Below are positions 30,576 to 40,197 of a stretch of 64,000 bases of DNA, one piece after another. Every line of letters begins with the position of its first letter. Position 1 is the first letter of the stretch. Source of the DNA: [Flexibacter] sp. ATCC 35208 (lineage in GTDB: Bacteria; Bacteroidota; Bacteroidia; Chitinophagales; Chitinophagaceae); contig NZ_MTKN01000002.1 in assembly GCF_001975825.1 (NCBI RefSeq), positions 186,001 through 250,000 on the forward strand. The letters run 5' to 3'. Made by a program: the position numbers and the translations under genes. The notes beneath the pieces are model-generated. The model worked only from the letters and a program-made list of their open reading frames with translations, was not told the origin of the DNA and searched no databases.

Positions 30576-30908
30576 ATGAAAGAGCAATTGTTAAATAAAT
30601 TAAAGGAGAATTCAATTTCATTTAAAGATGTGATTGAGTTTATTGAAGCGGGGTATACACATCAGGCTACGGCTTTTAAGAATGGAGATGCGTATAATGA
30701 AGCGACACAGAATCAGGGGAGTGCAAAGGTGTTTGCGTTTGCGCAATTGAATGGCTGGAGTAAGGAGGATACGCTGTTATTGTTTGCAGAACATTATCAG
30801 GCGGTATTAGGACATCCGGAAGCTACGGATCATCAGAATATCAGGCAGTTTATGAAGCATGGCTGGGATGGGATAGGATTTGAAGGGACGGCGCTGATAG
30901 CGAAATAA
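30576..30908 (+). CDS. HopJ-type III effector family protein
   Basis: The 110-residue soluble protein matches the small HopJ family, best seen in GYTHQATAFKNGDAYNEATQNQGSAKVF and the end GHPEATDHQNIRQFMKHGWDGIGFEG. The family name comes from a Pseudomonas syringae protein, but members are common in free-living bacteria without type III secretion, so an effector role here is unlikely. Its true function is unknown. It is a single gene with its own promoter and terminator. Confidence 0.85.
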   Translation: MKEQLLNKLKENSISFKDVIEFIEAGYTHQATAFKNGDAYNEATQNQGSAKVFAFAQLNGWSKEDTLLLFAEHYQAVLGHPEATDHQNIRQFMKHGWDGIGFEGTALIAK

Positions 30909-30916
30909 ATCAGGGA

Positions 30917-30943
30917 GGGTGTCTGGCAGACACCCTTTTTTTT
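30917..30943 (+). terminator. Intrinsic terminator of the HopJ-type gene
   Basis: GGGTGTC pairs with GACACCC around a TGGCA loop, followed by eight T's. The end of the T run touches the stop codon region of the convergent gene. Confidence 0.88.
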
Positions 30944-31427
30944 AACTTTCTACGGTGATGTATGAAAGGTCACCGTCTTCGTCGGTCGTGATGACTAGGA
31001 TGTAATTTGTAAAGTCTTCGCCGAAGGTATAATTATATACAGCAAACTGATGACTATCCGGGTAAAGGACTATCCGGATTGGATGGATCTTCTTTAATAA
31101 TTGCTCGTCCAGGTCATCTGTTGCGTTGACGCCCAGTTCCTCGATTTCTGACTCTTCTTTGTGAAATTCAAAATAGAAACGGACTCCATCTTCAGCGTCT
31201 TCATCTGAATAATTTTCATCGATGAATTCTTTGGTTTTTAATAAGTGATCATCAATATTATCGAGATATTTCTTCAGAATTTGTAAACTGGAGAGTTCGA
31301 TACGCTTATCTGCAAAGTTCAGCTCTAGTTCAATATCGTGGCCAGCTAACCTAATTTCTGTATCATAACTATTTTCCAGCACGTCGGAGTCAATGGATCC
31401 AAAGTAGGGTAAGGTGAATTGAGGCAT
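30942..31427 (-). CDS. DUF2004-like acidic protein
   Basis: The 161-residue protein is acidic and has no signal peptide. Its opening (FTLPYFGSIDSDVLENSYDTEI) and the ELNFADKRIEL stretch look like the DUF2004 family, whose role is unknown. I am fairly but not fully sure of the assignment. It is transcribed alone between two hairpin terminators. Confidence 0.72.
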   Translation of the reverse strand: MPQFTLPYFGSIDSDVLENSYDTEIRLAGHDIELELNFADKRIELSSLQILKKYLDNIDDHLLKTKEFIDENYSDEDAEDGVRFYFEFHKEESEIEELGVNATDDLDEQLLKKIHPIRIVLYPDSHQFAVYNYTFGEDFTNYILVITTDEDGDLSYITVES

Positions 31428-31474
31428 TTGACAATCTTATTTTTTGAAAAGATAGTCAATCTATTTTAAAAAAT

Positions 31475-31510
31475 AAAAAGGGTTCATGAACGAGATCATG
31501 AACCCTTTTT
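31475..31510 (-). terminator. Intrinsic terminator of the GH31 gene
   Basis: AAAAAGGGTTCATGA and TCATGAACCCTTTTT form a perfect 15-bp stem with a 6-nt loop, ending in T's on both strands. It lies 44 bp after the GH31 stop codon. Confidence 0.85.
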
Positions 31511-31553
31511 ATTTCTAATATCTGTTTTCTTTTAGCTTTACATATATATCTTT

Positions 31554-34115
31554 TTATTTACCTGCTTCCAGTGGCGCTGTTATTTTTCTAAGTGTGTTTG
31601 CATCCACCCCGGGATAAGCTTTCATTGTTTGTATACAAGGGAGAATTTCTTTATTCAATTTCTCAACCAATGCTACTGTTTGCTCAGGATGATAATTGAT
31701 CATACCTGGAATAGCAGACAGCGCCAGGATACAATCTGAAGTATTTGCTACCCAGTCTATCCTGGCAGTTTCATACTTCATATCTTCTGTAGATTGTGAT
31801 AAGCGGGATAATATCAACGCTGCTTTGTAGAGCAGGTCTTCTTTTCCTTTGCCTGCAGCATCAGGTATTACTTTTACTTCGATCTGTTCTGCACAGGAAG
31901 TAGCAGGGATACTTATAGTAGCCATCAGTCTGTCAGCTGAATATGTATAGGTGGCAGGCTGGCCATTGATAGATATACTGGCAGGTGGATAGATAGAAGG
32001 ATATTTTATTTCGTAACTTCTACTTGCAGACATTCCTTTATAACTTCCTTCGCGGGGAGAGATCGTCAATACCATCGCACCATCCGCAGCCACTACATTT
32101 CTGATAGCAGTAAAGCTGTAACCTTTGTCTTTGTATTCTTCAGAGTTTCCATCATCTTCATACAACTTCGTAGCACCGCTACCACCAGGGATTACAGTCA
32201 ATACCAGCGTGTCAGATTGCTTTTGCAGGTTTTTAATATTTCCATACATCGGAATAATACTTCCTGCTTTGATAAATACTGGTACCTGGTCCAGCGTATA
32301 TTTATTTTCTACAAATTTGTTTCCTGTAGTCAGGCCACCGGAGAAATAATCGAACCATTGACCGGCAGGTAACCAAACCTTTTTGCCTGCAAGGTGTGTG
32401 ATGCTATCTGCTTTTGCAGTAATTGGCGCCACGATCATATCACCGCCGAACATGTACTGCTCTTTGGCTGTATAAGCTTCCGGTGATTCAGGATAATCAT
32501 AGTACATAGGACGGCAGATGGATACACCTGAATCAAAGGCTTCGTGTGAAGCCGTATAGATATATGGATTTAGTGCATACCTGAGCTCGTAAGCTTTCAG
32601 CATCATTTTATAGTGTTCAGGGAACTTCCAGATCCTACGTTCGTTGAAAGCACTCTTTGAACAGTGTGTTCTGAATATCGGGCTAAATGTACCAAACTGT
32701 ATCCAGCGGAGGTACAATTCAGGATCAGGATTATCGGCTACGTGACCACCGATGTCATGACTCCAATAGCCATACCCTACGTTGCTTGCAGTGGCTGTAA
32801 AGTATGGCTGGTAAGCCAGTGACGCCCAGGTACTGCGGCTATCGCCAGAGAAACCGATCTGATAACGATGGTTACCTAAACCACCCCAGCGATGGAATAA
32901 GAGTGGTCTGCCACCTTCTCTTTGCTTGTCGGTGAAGAAGGTATAGTTTAACCACCATGTATTGCTCAGGCCTTTCAGGTTGCGGTTTTCCAGCCATTGC
33001 TGCCAGTCGAGCCACCAGAAATCAATCCCTTGTTTTTCGATAGGATGCAGCACGCTGTCAAAGTAAATTTGCGCCCATTTTTTATCTTCTATTTTGAAAG
33101 GGATATTTTTCTTGCCGGTGGTATCAAAGTCATAAGCTTTTGCGAAGCAATTATACTGTGCTTCCATTGGAGCGATACCGGAAGCCGGGTGCAGGTTCAG
33201 AGCGGTTTTCACACCACGCTGATGTGCCCAGGTTAAAAATTCTTCCGGTTCAGGGAAGAGGTTTTTATTCCAGGTATAACCTGTCCATCCTGTAGGTTCG
33301 CCCATCATATCTCTTTTCCAGTCTTTGTTAAGTCCCCAGGTATAGTGCCAATCCATATCGATAATCAGTACATCGATGGGGATATTGTAGGTGGTGAAGT
33401 CGTTGAGGAGACCTCTGAGTTCAGTGTCAGAATATGTCCAGTACCGTGACCACCAGTAGCCGAATGCATATTTAGGTGGCATGGGGATCTTTCCAGCTAT
33501 ACGGGTATAATCGTATAAGGCTTTCTTGTATTCATGCCCATAGCCGAAGAAGTACCAGTCTTGTTTGTCACCTTCATTTCTTGTGGTGGCCCAGTTCCAG
33601 TCTTTGTCACCGTCGAAGAGGAGTTGATTGGAATCGTCGATCAGGGTCCAGCCACTTTTAGAGAGAAGGCCATCTTCCAGTTTTGCATCACCGTCAGTTT
33701 GATCGAGGGTGCGTGTGGTGCCTTTTAGATTTAAAGAATCTTTGAGACCGGGTACCCAGTCAACTTTACGACCGTTGAGGGTGAAAGTAATCTTCAGGTT
33801 GTCTTTGGAAAACTTGCCTGCGTTCTTTTTGTAGCGCAGGGTAAGATGGGTCGTTTTTATTTCGAGAAATTCGCCTGCTTCCTTTTTTTGGAAAGGGGTG
33901 ACAGGGAGGTTTCTGTTGATAAAAACGAGAGAGGCTTTGTCCTCGAAGGCGGCTTTTTCATTCCATTCCATGCGGATGAGGCTGGGTGTGAGAATGGTAA
34001 AGCGGGCGGAGCCGATGGTCACTTGTGAAGCCGGGTTGGCGACAGGATTTTGAGACCGGGCGGAGAGGGAAAGCAGTAATAGGAAAATTGAGATGAGTCT
34101 GTAATTCATATTCAT
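31554..34115 (-). CDS. GH31 alpha-glycosidase, secreted
   Basis: This 853-residue exported enzyme cleaves alpha-linked glucosides or xylosides. It has a signal peptide (to about ARSQ, residue 22), an N-terminal beta-sandwich, a catalytic barrel and C-terminal beta domains of the DUF5110 type (around 590-700). The nucleophile is D370 in WWLDWQQW and the acid/base D425 in GFSGDSRSTW. About 100 helix-forming C-terminal residues follow that are not part of the core fold. The start is ATG 34115 or 34109. It fits the other starch- and glycan-active genes here but stands as a single gene. Confidence 0.92.
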   Translation of the reverse strand: MNMNYRLISIFLLLLSLSARSQNPVANPASQVTIGSARFTILTPSLIRMEWNEKAAFEDKASLVFINRNLPVTPFQKKEAGEFLEIKTTHLTLRYKKNAGKFSKDNLKITFTLNGRKVDWVPGLKDSLNLKGTTRTLDQTDGDAKLEDGLLSKSGWTLIDDSNQLLFDGDKDWNWATTRNEGDKQDWYFFGYGHEYKKALYDYTRIAGKIPMPPKYAFGYWWSRYWTYSDTELRGLLNDFTTYNIPIDVLIIDMDWHYTWGLNKDWKRDMMGEPTGWTGYTWNKNLFPEPEEFLTWAHQRGVKTALNLHPASGIAPMEAQYNCFAKAYDFDTTGKKNIPFKIEDKKWAQIYFDSVLHPIEKQGIDFWWLDWQQWLENRNLKGLSNTWWLNYTFFTDKQREGGRPLLFHRWGGLGNHRYQIGFSGDSRSTWASLAYQPYFTATASNVGYGYWSHDIGGHVADNPDPELYLRWIQFGTFSPIFRTHCSKSAFNERRIWKFPEHYKMMLKAYELRYALNPYIYTASHEAFDSGVSICRPMYYDYPESPEAYTAKEQYMFGGDMIVAPITAKADSITHLAGKKVWLPAGQWFDYFSGGLTTGNKFVENKYTLDQVPVFIKAGSIIPMYGNIKNLQKQSDTLVLTVIPGGSGATKLYEDDGNSEEYKDKGYSFTAIRNVVAADGAMVLTISPREGSYKGMSASRSYEIKYPSIYPPASISINGQPATYTYSADRLMATISIPATSCAEQIEVKVIPDAAGKGKEDLLYKAALILSRLSQSTEDMKYETARIDWVANTSDCILALSAIPGMINYHPEQTVALVEKLNKEILPCIQTMKAYPGVDANTLRKITAPLEAGK

Positions 34116-34227
34116 GACTGACGCGGAAATAATAGTAAGGCGAGAAGATAGGGAGATTATTTTGGGAGGGGAATGATGGTAGTCAGCGGGTTGGGAGATA
34201 GTTGTCCTAACCCGCTGGAGGAGGGTG

Positions 34228-36351
34228 TCAGGAGTGAGTTTGTGAAATGTGAACAGCGCTTAAGAAATCCATGGCGGATTCGAAGTTGAAGCGTTTATCT
34301 CTTACTAATTGCACCTGGTATTTGAGTGGGAGATAGCTACCGAATTTTGAAAATGCAAGCATGAGGGGCTCATTCTGAACAGCGCTCTCCAAAACAGATG
34401 CAAGTTGGTCATAAGCCTTCATTGCTTTTTGAATGATTAATTCAAAGTCACCGGCCTTAAATTCGAACATGCTTTCATCTTCCCTCAAATTGTTTTTAAT
34501 ATTAGCAGCGTCAAACAGAAAAGCCAGGCTACGATTGGTTTTGGTGCCCTGAAAAGAATACCAGTACATCTCCTTGATCTGTACTTTCAAAGGGCGATCC
34601 GTTTCCAGATTTTCAATTGTATATAATTCAAAATCCAATTTTAATTGACGAATTGCTTCTTTTGCATCGTCACTAAGGTTTGGCATCTTTTCTTCCCTCA
34701 CCAGCAAGCGCAGCATCTGTTCGCGGATTTTGGGATGAATATCAGCACCAGAACCGGAGAATAAAGGCTTCTTACCATCCATCGCAGGAACCACGGTTAT
34801 TCTCTTTGTGGGCAGATCTACATCTACTATTTTCCAGATTCTGGCTGCCAACAGCATATTGTTATTAACTACGATCTGGGGAGAAAAGGGGACTTCTCCT
34901 ATAGGCTTATCCTGACACCGGACTTTCAACAAAGTATCAGTTTGGAATACGCTATAAAAGTCTTTAGTATTGACGATCTTCTCCCCTTCTATCCCTATGA
35001 TCAGCTTACCGCCTATAAATTCAAGCAGATCTGTTTGGATCAGATGGAGTAATATTTCCTTGATCTCATCGACTGTTATGTATTTAAATGCTGTATTGAT
35101 GGATAATCTATGCACCAGTTCTTCCTGTGTACACTCCGAAAGCTGACGAACTAAAGCCAATGCCTGATGTAGTAAGATATCATAAGGCTTTTCAGTATAT
35201 TCAATTGGTTCTACAAACCCTTCCCCTTCAAATAAAGTCATGCAGGCAACTGACTGTAACAGGCTCCACGGATCAGTGGCATACAATGACAATTTACTTG
35301 TTTCATTTCCTCTTCTACCACTTCGTCCGATTCGTTGAATCAGGCTGGCGATTGAATGCGTAGCATCTATTTGTACTACTTTATCTACAGAGCCAATGTC
35401 GATACCTAATTCCAGGGTAGAGGTACAGGCTATAGTAAATGGAAAACGAACATTGTTCCTGGCGAATTCTTCGATGTATTCGCGCAACTCTTTATGAACG
35501 GAGGAATGATGCGAAAAGTAATAAGGGTGCCCTCCTACTTTTTGTGATATCTTATGCAGTTTTACAGCGACTTCTTCTGCCAGACCTCTCGCATTGGGGA
35601 ATATGAGCACTTTATTATTGCATACATTCAGATACAGATCTTTGATTAAAGCGAGTGGTAATTCTGCTCCTTCCTGTTCGAAATATCTGAATTCTGTTTC
35701 TATTTCCTTACTTGTGGTATCACGTAAGATCTTCGTTGTATTTTCAGGACCTGCCATCTCCTTTGCCTGTTCATAGCTGCCAATGGTAGCGGACAAGCCA
35801 ATTACACGGACATTGCCGGCATTTAATTCACGTATCCGAAAAAGCAGTGACTGCAATTGTTTTCCCCGATCCGTTCCTAAGAAAGCATGTATCTCATCAA
35901 TCACAATGAACTTCAGATTACTGAATAACGCCTTGGCCTTATAAGCCGCATTCACCAACATCGCCTCTATCGACTCAGGAGTTATTAACACAATTCCCCC
36001 CGGATCATTTACCAGCTTTTCTTTCAATGTGCGATTTGCTTCTCCATGCCACTTGGTCACTGGTACATCGAGATGTTTGCATAGCTCTTCTACACGGAAA
36101 AACTGATCGTTTATCAACGCAATTAAAGGAGAAATATACAATACCTGCACTCCCCGTTCATTAAAATTCACCTTGGAAAGAATAGGCAAAAAAGCAGCTT
36201 CAGTTTTTCCGGAAGCGGTACGGGAAGCAAGAATCAGGTTATCTTCAGATTGTAATACTTTCTGAATAGAAGCGGATTGAATGGGACGTAAACTCTCCCA
36301 CCCCTGCTCTCTTACATACCGCCGAATCGGTTCTGATAATAGTTCGTACAC
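34228..36351 (-). CDS. Lhr/BrxHI-like superfamily 2 DEAD/DEAH helicase
   Basis: The 707-residue ATP-driven helicase has the SF2 motifs in order: RPIQ (22-25), Walker A ASRTASGKT (42-50), DEIH (152-155), SAT (187-189) and QRIGRSGRRG (339-348). About 350 residues follow, including a winged-helix-like stretch, as in Lhr-type helicases and the BREX helicase BrxHI. The start is GTG at 36351, two bases after the stop of the ATPase gene, so it is the coupled third gene of an operon with a BrxD-like ATPase and a TerB_C protein. By analogy with BREX types that carry BrxD and BrxHI, it may act on invading DNA. No PglX, PglZ or BrxL is present in the window. Confidence 0.9.
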   Translation of the reverse strand: MYELLSEPIRRYVREQGWESLRPIQSASIQKVLQSEDNLILASRTASGKTEAAFLPILSKVNFNERGVQVLYISPLIALINDQFFRVEELCKHLDVPVTKWHGEANRTLKEKLVNDPGGIVLITPESIEAMLVNAAYKAKALFSNLKFIVIDEIHAFLGTDRGKQLQSLLFRIRELNAGNVRVIGLSATIGSYEQAKEMAGPENTTKILRDTTSKEIETEFRYFEQEGAELPLALIKDLYLNVCNNKVLIFPNARGLAEEVAVKLHKISQKVGGHPYYFSHHSSVHKELREYIEEFARNNVRFPFTIACTSTLELGIDIGSVDKVVQIDATHSIASLIQRIGRSGRRGNETSKLSLYATDPWSLLQSVACMTLFEGEGFVEPIEYTEKPYDILLHQALALVRQLSECTQEELVHRLSINTAFKYITVDEIKEILLHLIQTDLLEFIGGKLIIGIEGEKIVNTKDFYSVFQTDTLLKVRCQDKPIGEVPFSPQIVVNNNMLLAARIWKIVDVDLPTKRITVVPAMDGKKPLFSGSGADIHPKIREQMLRLLVREEKMPNLSDDAKEAIRQLKLDFELYTIENLETDRPLKVQIKEMYWYSFQGTKTNRSLAFLFDAANIKNNLREDESMFEFKAGDFELIIQKAMKAYDQLASVLESAVQNEPLMLAFSKFGSYLPLKYQVQLVRDKRFNFESAMDFLSAVHISQTHS

Positions 36352-36353
36352 GA

Positions 36354-37667
36354 TTATAATTCTTCTATATCAGCTAATAAGGTTTCATTTGGTCTTTCAT
36401 CCTTCACCTGTATATCTCCAAACAACTGTTGCTTGTTAATATTCGGATTCTGACGGATAATGCTCAATACATTCAGAAAATCGCGAATCACTTCACGTGG
36501 TGTCAGGAACTCATTCGCACCCGGCTTATTATATAACTCTTCCATAAACAACCGAACATCCTCATCACTCACATCCATCGTAATGTTATAATTCAATTCA
36601 AAGACCGCCTTCAACTTCTTGAGCAATACAAAGATTTCATTATTATTCAGTGGCATCAACCTGATTACCGGCTGCGCAAAATCGCGCACCAACTGGTTTT
36701 CGAATTTATTGGTTTCCAGTCTTGATTTTAACGCCTGATAACTGAACAACCCTCTTCTTGGATTCTCCAGGAACTCAGCCGTACCGGCAAAGTTGATAAA
36801 CAGGTTACTCACCTTACCCTGGAAACAATCATTATAGATAGAGAGGATTTTTTCATAATTCTTTTCACGCATCGCAGAGGTGGATATCTTGTACAAATTG
36901 ATCGCCTCATCCAGATTGATCATAAAACCACTATACCCGATACTTACAAACAGCTTCGTGAAATTCTTCAGCATATCATAATAGTTCAGGTCATTGATAA
37001 TCTCCCGAACACCTAATTCCTGCCTTGCTTCAACCTTTGTTTTATATTCTCCTTTCAGCCATTTCAATGCATTTCTTCTCAGCTGCTCATCATGCCTGAT
37101 AAAGCCCTCATAGTATTTCATGATCACATGCGCAAAATCAAATCCACCTACTTCTGTGACTTCATTCACCGTCTTCAGAATATTCCGCTGAATCAGTTCT
37201 ATATATTGTTCATTGCGGATTTCAGTAGGAGATATTCCATTTTCCTGCGCAGTATTGATCATGATCTGCTCGATCCATTTATCCAATAAGGTAGGCAATG
37301 CACCGCCTTCAGGCTTCGTCTGGATAGCGATGTTATCCATGATAGCTGAATACAATACGACTGCTTTTCCATCATTTGCATATAGACGGTTATCAGGTGT
37401 AAAGTCCGCATTTGTCACTACGAATTTCTGTTTCAGGGCAACGGTATTCAGCAGGTGCATCATAAAAGACTTACCCGATCCAAAATCACCTATCCAGAAT
37501 TTCACAATGCTGTGGCCATTTTTCACATCTTCCAGCGCATGCAGGAAAGCATCTACTTCTGCTGAACGACCTACGGTGATATGTTGTACACCAATCTTTG
37601 GGACTACACCACCTAATAAGGAATTAATGATTGCAGTTACTTCTTTGGGCTTAATATTCAATGACAT
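36354..37667 (-). CDS. BrxD-like P-loop ATPase (DUF2791)
   Basis: The 437-residue ATPase has a Walker A motif GDFGSGKS (60-67) and Walker B FMINLDE (248-254, D253/E254). It shows the BrxD pattern throughout: AIINSLLGGVVPKIGVQHITVGR at the start, then the ADFTPDNRL stretch after the P-loop and REVIRDFLNVLS near the end. BrxD accompanies BrxHI in some BREX defence systems, and related ATPases occur with TerB-domain proteins. Its start (ATG 37667) abuts the stop of the TerB_C gene with no gap (TAAATG), and the helicase gene follows two bases after its own stop. Confidence 0.88.
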   Translation of the reverse strand: MSLNIKPKEVTAIINSLLGGVVPKIGVQHITVGRSAEVDAFLHALEDVKNGHSIVKFWIGDFGSGKSFMMHLLNTVALKQKFVVTNADFTPDNRLYANDGKAVVLYSAIMDNIAIQTKPEGGALPTLLDKWIEQIMINTAQENGISPTEIRNEQYIELIQRNILKTVNEVTEVGGFDFAHVIMKYYEGFIRHDEQLRRNALKWLKGEYKTKVEARQELGVREIINDLNYYDMLKNFTKLFVSIGYSGFMINLDEAINLYKISTSAMREKNYEKILSIYNDCFQGKVSNLFINFAGTAEFLENPRRGLFSYQALKSRLETNKFENQLVRDFAQPVIRLMPLNNNEIFVLLKKLKAVFELNYNITMDVSDEDVRLFMEELYNKPGANEFLTPREVIRDFLNVLSIIRQNPNINKQQLFGDIQVKDERPNETLLADIEEL

Positions 37668-39044
37668 TTAGGAGAGTATTTGTGTATAATAATTAACATT
37701 GATAGTATATTGATCGTCATCTTCTTCGATGAGCACATCATCCAGTACTTCGTAGCAGGTTTCGTTGATACTGTCGAGCAACTGGTTTTTGAACAGCCCT
37801 TTGCCCAGTGCAAATGCTTCTACATCACTTGCGCTCACCTGGTAGTCATCAGGAAAGAGTTTTAAGAACTCGACCTGTAGCGGGCTTAAAGGGGTTGCTG
37901 ACTCGGGTAAGGGTTCCTTCTCCGGTTCGGGAATGAAGATGACCTCTTCCTCCTGCAGGTAGCCATTTAAAGTTTCGACAGTAATACTGTGGGCTTCGGT
38001 GACCATCTGGATCTGCTCGTGATCCAGCTCAATTCTGCGTCGTTTGGGCTGGCAGATCTTGTCTACCTGGATCAATGCCCTTACCAGGTTCTGGTCTTTG
38101 ATCAAACCATTGACGATGGTCAGGAATTCGGCCAATTGGGATTCATCTGTAAAGAGCTTTTTCTGGATGGATTTATTTAGCTCTTTCTGATCAAATTTGG
38201 GCGACTTGAGGTCGTGGTAAATATAATGGAGGTAAAATTTAAGCGTTTCTGGTTTGTCGTATGGGGCCAGGAACCGGGCAGCTTCGTAGTAGATGTTTTC
38301 CCTGGCGGGATTGCGCAGGTTCTGTGTTCCCAGGCGGTAGAGTTCTTCTACTGTTTTATCCTTTGAATAAGCAGCGGTGATCTCATTCATTCTGTCTTTC
38401 CAACGGGTGGTGGTGGCGGCGTTTAGCTCCAGTTCTATCTGCTCGTCCGTTTTCCCGATAGTAGGCTGCAGGTAGGCCACGATTTCGTCTACCAGAGGAC
38501 CTAATTTACTGTTAAACTGGTCTTTGGCTGGGGTGCTGTAGCTGGTATACTCAGAGGAGATTTTACGTTTATGTCCCCAGGCGGTTCTTACAATGGCTTC
38601 TGCCTTTTTATAGATGGTATAAAACGCTTCTGCCTCGGCTGCCTGCTGGATATACATATTATCGTATCCGATGAAGTATTCGGGAGATTGTAACGATTTT
38701 TCCCGGATACGGGTGATTTCCTGTTCCAGGCTGCTTTCTTCCTTTTTCAGGCGTTTATTGAGTGCCTTTACGGTGAGCAGGAAAAGCTTGACGATGGCGA
38801 TTTCACAGCCTTCAATGCTGTTAAAGGCGTTGCGAAAGCAATAGAATGTATTGAGCCATTTAATTTCGTCCGGGCTGAGGTTCAGTCGTGTTTCGTATTT
38901 TTTGCCCAGCTTGATGTCTTCCAGGTATTCCGGTTCTTGTTCCGGTCCGGGTAGGTTGCTCTGGGTCGGGATTCGAAGATCCGCGGGATTGACCATGTTT
39001 GATACATCGATCACATCCTTATCGGGATTTTGATAGTTCGCCAT
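37668..39044 (-). CDS. TerB_C-domain protein, first gene of the putative defence operon
   Basis: The 458-residue cytoplasmic protein is mainly helical. Its last 75 residues (about 384-458, PLSPLQVEFLKLFPDD ... LFKNQLLDSINETCYEVLDDVL) resemble the TerB_C domain found in tellurite-resistance-like proteins. The middle (about 60-160, WLNTFYCFRNAFNSIEGCE) could be a TerB_N-like region, but I cannot confirm this. I chose ATG 39044 (MANYQNPDKD); the 57 residues that a longer frame would add are hydrophobic and non-native, and a palindrome and likely promoter lie there. It is translated first in the TerB_C-BrxD-helicase operon; the role within it is unknown. Confidence 0.78.
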   Translation of the reverse strand: MANYQNPDKDVIDVSNMVNPADLRIPTQSNLPGPEQEPEYLEDIKLGKKYETRLNLSPDEIKWLNTFYCFRNAFNSIEGCEIAIVKLFLLTVKALNKRLKKEESSLEQEITRIREKSLQSPEYFIGYDNMYIQQAAEAEAFYTIYKKAEAIVRTAWGHKRKISSEYTSYSTPAKDQFNSKLGPLVDEIVAYLQPTIGKTDEQIELELNAATTTRWKDRMNEITAAYSKDKTVEELYRLGTQNLRNPARENIYYEAARFLAPYDKPETLKFYLHYIYHDLKSPKFDQKELNKSIQKKLFTDESQLAEFLTIVNGLIKDQNLVRALIQVDKICQPKRRRIELDHEQIQMVTEAHSITVETLNGYLQEEEVIFIPEPEKEPLPESATPLSPLQVEFLKLFPDDYQVSASDVEAFALGKGLFKNQLLDSINETCYEVLDDVLIEEDDDQYTINVNYYTQILS

Positions 39045-39073
39045 AGAGGAACAGATATATGGGATTATAACAT

Positions 39074-39087
39074 GACAATTAATTGTC
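39074..39087. promoter_or_regulatory. Perfect palindrome GACAATTAATTGTC before the TerB_C operon
   Basis: A 14-bp perfect palindrome lies 29 bp upstream of the operon's first ATG, between divergent genes. It is a likely operator; the regulator is unknown. Confidence 0.4.
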
Positions 39088-39223
39088 GTCAGTACGAATG
39101 TGCATTTCAAGTTAAGAAAAAAGCTGTGTATTTTAGGACTGATTCCTGTTTTTTTGTTCAAAATAGTACAGCCCGGTAAATTTTGTATTGTATTTTCACA
39201 GATATTAAAACCCACATTTTGTA

Positions 39224-39703
39224 ATGAAAACGACCCTTTCGATTTTATTGATTTTTATTTGTTCGCTGAATGGTTTTGCACAGAAAAAATGGATGTCAGA
39301 GGTTCCCAAGCAGATCATTATTGTAAGAAGCACTAAAAGCTATGAGGAGGCATTGACGGCGGCGAAAGATGCGGCAAAGAAGCTAGGGAAGAAATTGGAT
39401 TTGCGGGAGTTGAGTCCGAATGCGAAGACAGGATTAACGCTGAGTGAAGCAGCGTGTAAGACGGGAGGAAGTGATGAGAAAGATTTCCCTTATTATCCGG
39501 CGAGGGGAGATGGGAATGCCGACAATGATGATTATATATCAGTGGAATATTCAAATGCGTATAAGCATCTTTCAGGCGGATATTATATAGTGGTGGCAGG
39601 AATACAGGATGTGGAAGCGAAGAAGTTATTGGCAGAGGTGAAAGCGGTGTTTAAGGATGCATATGGGAAGCGGACGGTGGTGTGGTATGGCCCGATGGAT
39701 TAA
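39224..39703 (+). CDS. Secreted protein of unknown function
   Basis: The 159-residue product begins MKTTLSILLIFICSLNGFAQ, a signal peptide. The mature part alternates helix and strand, with YEEALTAAKDAAKKLGKKLDLREL and a final IVVAGIQDVEAKKLLAEVKAVF that loosely resembles a SPOR-like fold. I do not assign it to a family. It diverges from the TerB_C operon. Confidence 0.65.
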   Translation: MKTTLSILLIFICSLNGFAQKKWMSEVPKQIIIVRSTKSYEEALTAAKDAAKKLGKKLDLRELSPNAKTGLTLSEAACKTGGSDEKDFPYYPARGDGNADNDDYISVEYSNAYKHLSGGYYIVVAGIQDVEAKKLLAEVKAVFKDAYGKRTVVWYGPMD

Positions 39704-40197
39704 ATGATTTTTAAGGAATACAGTTGAAAAATATTATAAATGGAACATTGAAATTACCCAGAAACCACCATCCGTAAAGGGTTTTATTACCCAAAAAGGT
39801 AGGTGGCAGGTCGAATAATCCTTTTCCTGGCTAAATTTTTTCTGAAGGCTAGGTAAGATCATGAGAGGCTACCTGAATCTTCTGCAGCGTTCATTCAGGT
39901 AGCATTCATAAATATTCTTCTAAAATGAGTCGTTCAGAAATTTAAACATGTTCTTAGGGTACAAAACAAAGGGTTGTCCAAAATAAATTAATAAGCTGGT
40001 TAAATATCTCGGCTATCAATGAAGGCGGTTTTAATTGAGCTTTATACTTATAAATATACACAATAGCATTTTAAAACTACGAATGTGAATGGTTTATCTA
40101 TAAGGTGATCAAAAGGTCGTTTATTGGCATTAATAGTAAGTATAAGTTTTCGGGGTTTAACCTAATTCTTAAAGTAGCGTTTGAAATATTATAAATC
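39704..40197. other. AT-rich non-coding gap
   Basis: No gene is evident here. An 11-bp inverted repeat (GCTACCTGAAT at 39868-39878 with ATTCAGGTAGC at 39893-39903) could end the transcript of the preceding secreted-protein gene. The rest is AT-rich and unexplained. Confidence 0.55.

Noticed and set aside
30576..30908. Type III effector reading of the HopJ-family gene
   Set aside because: The family occurs widely in bacteria without type III secretion, and no such system is in the window.
37668..39215. Longer start for the TerB_C protein (57 extra residues)
   Set aside because: The extension is hydrophobic and Cys-rich, crosses the palindrome and likely promoter, and ATG 39044 opens a normal soluble protein.
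39100..39336. 78-codon plus-strand frame at the start of the secreted-protein gene
   Set aside because: It overlaps the better frame from 39224 with its signal peptide and lacks any protein-like pattern.
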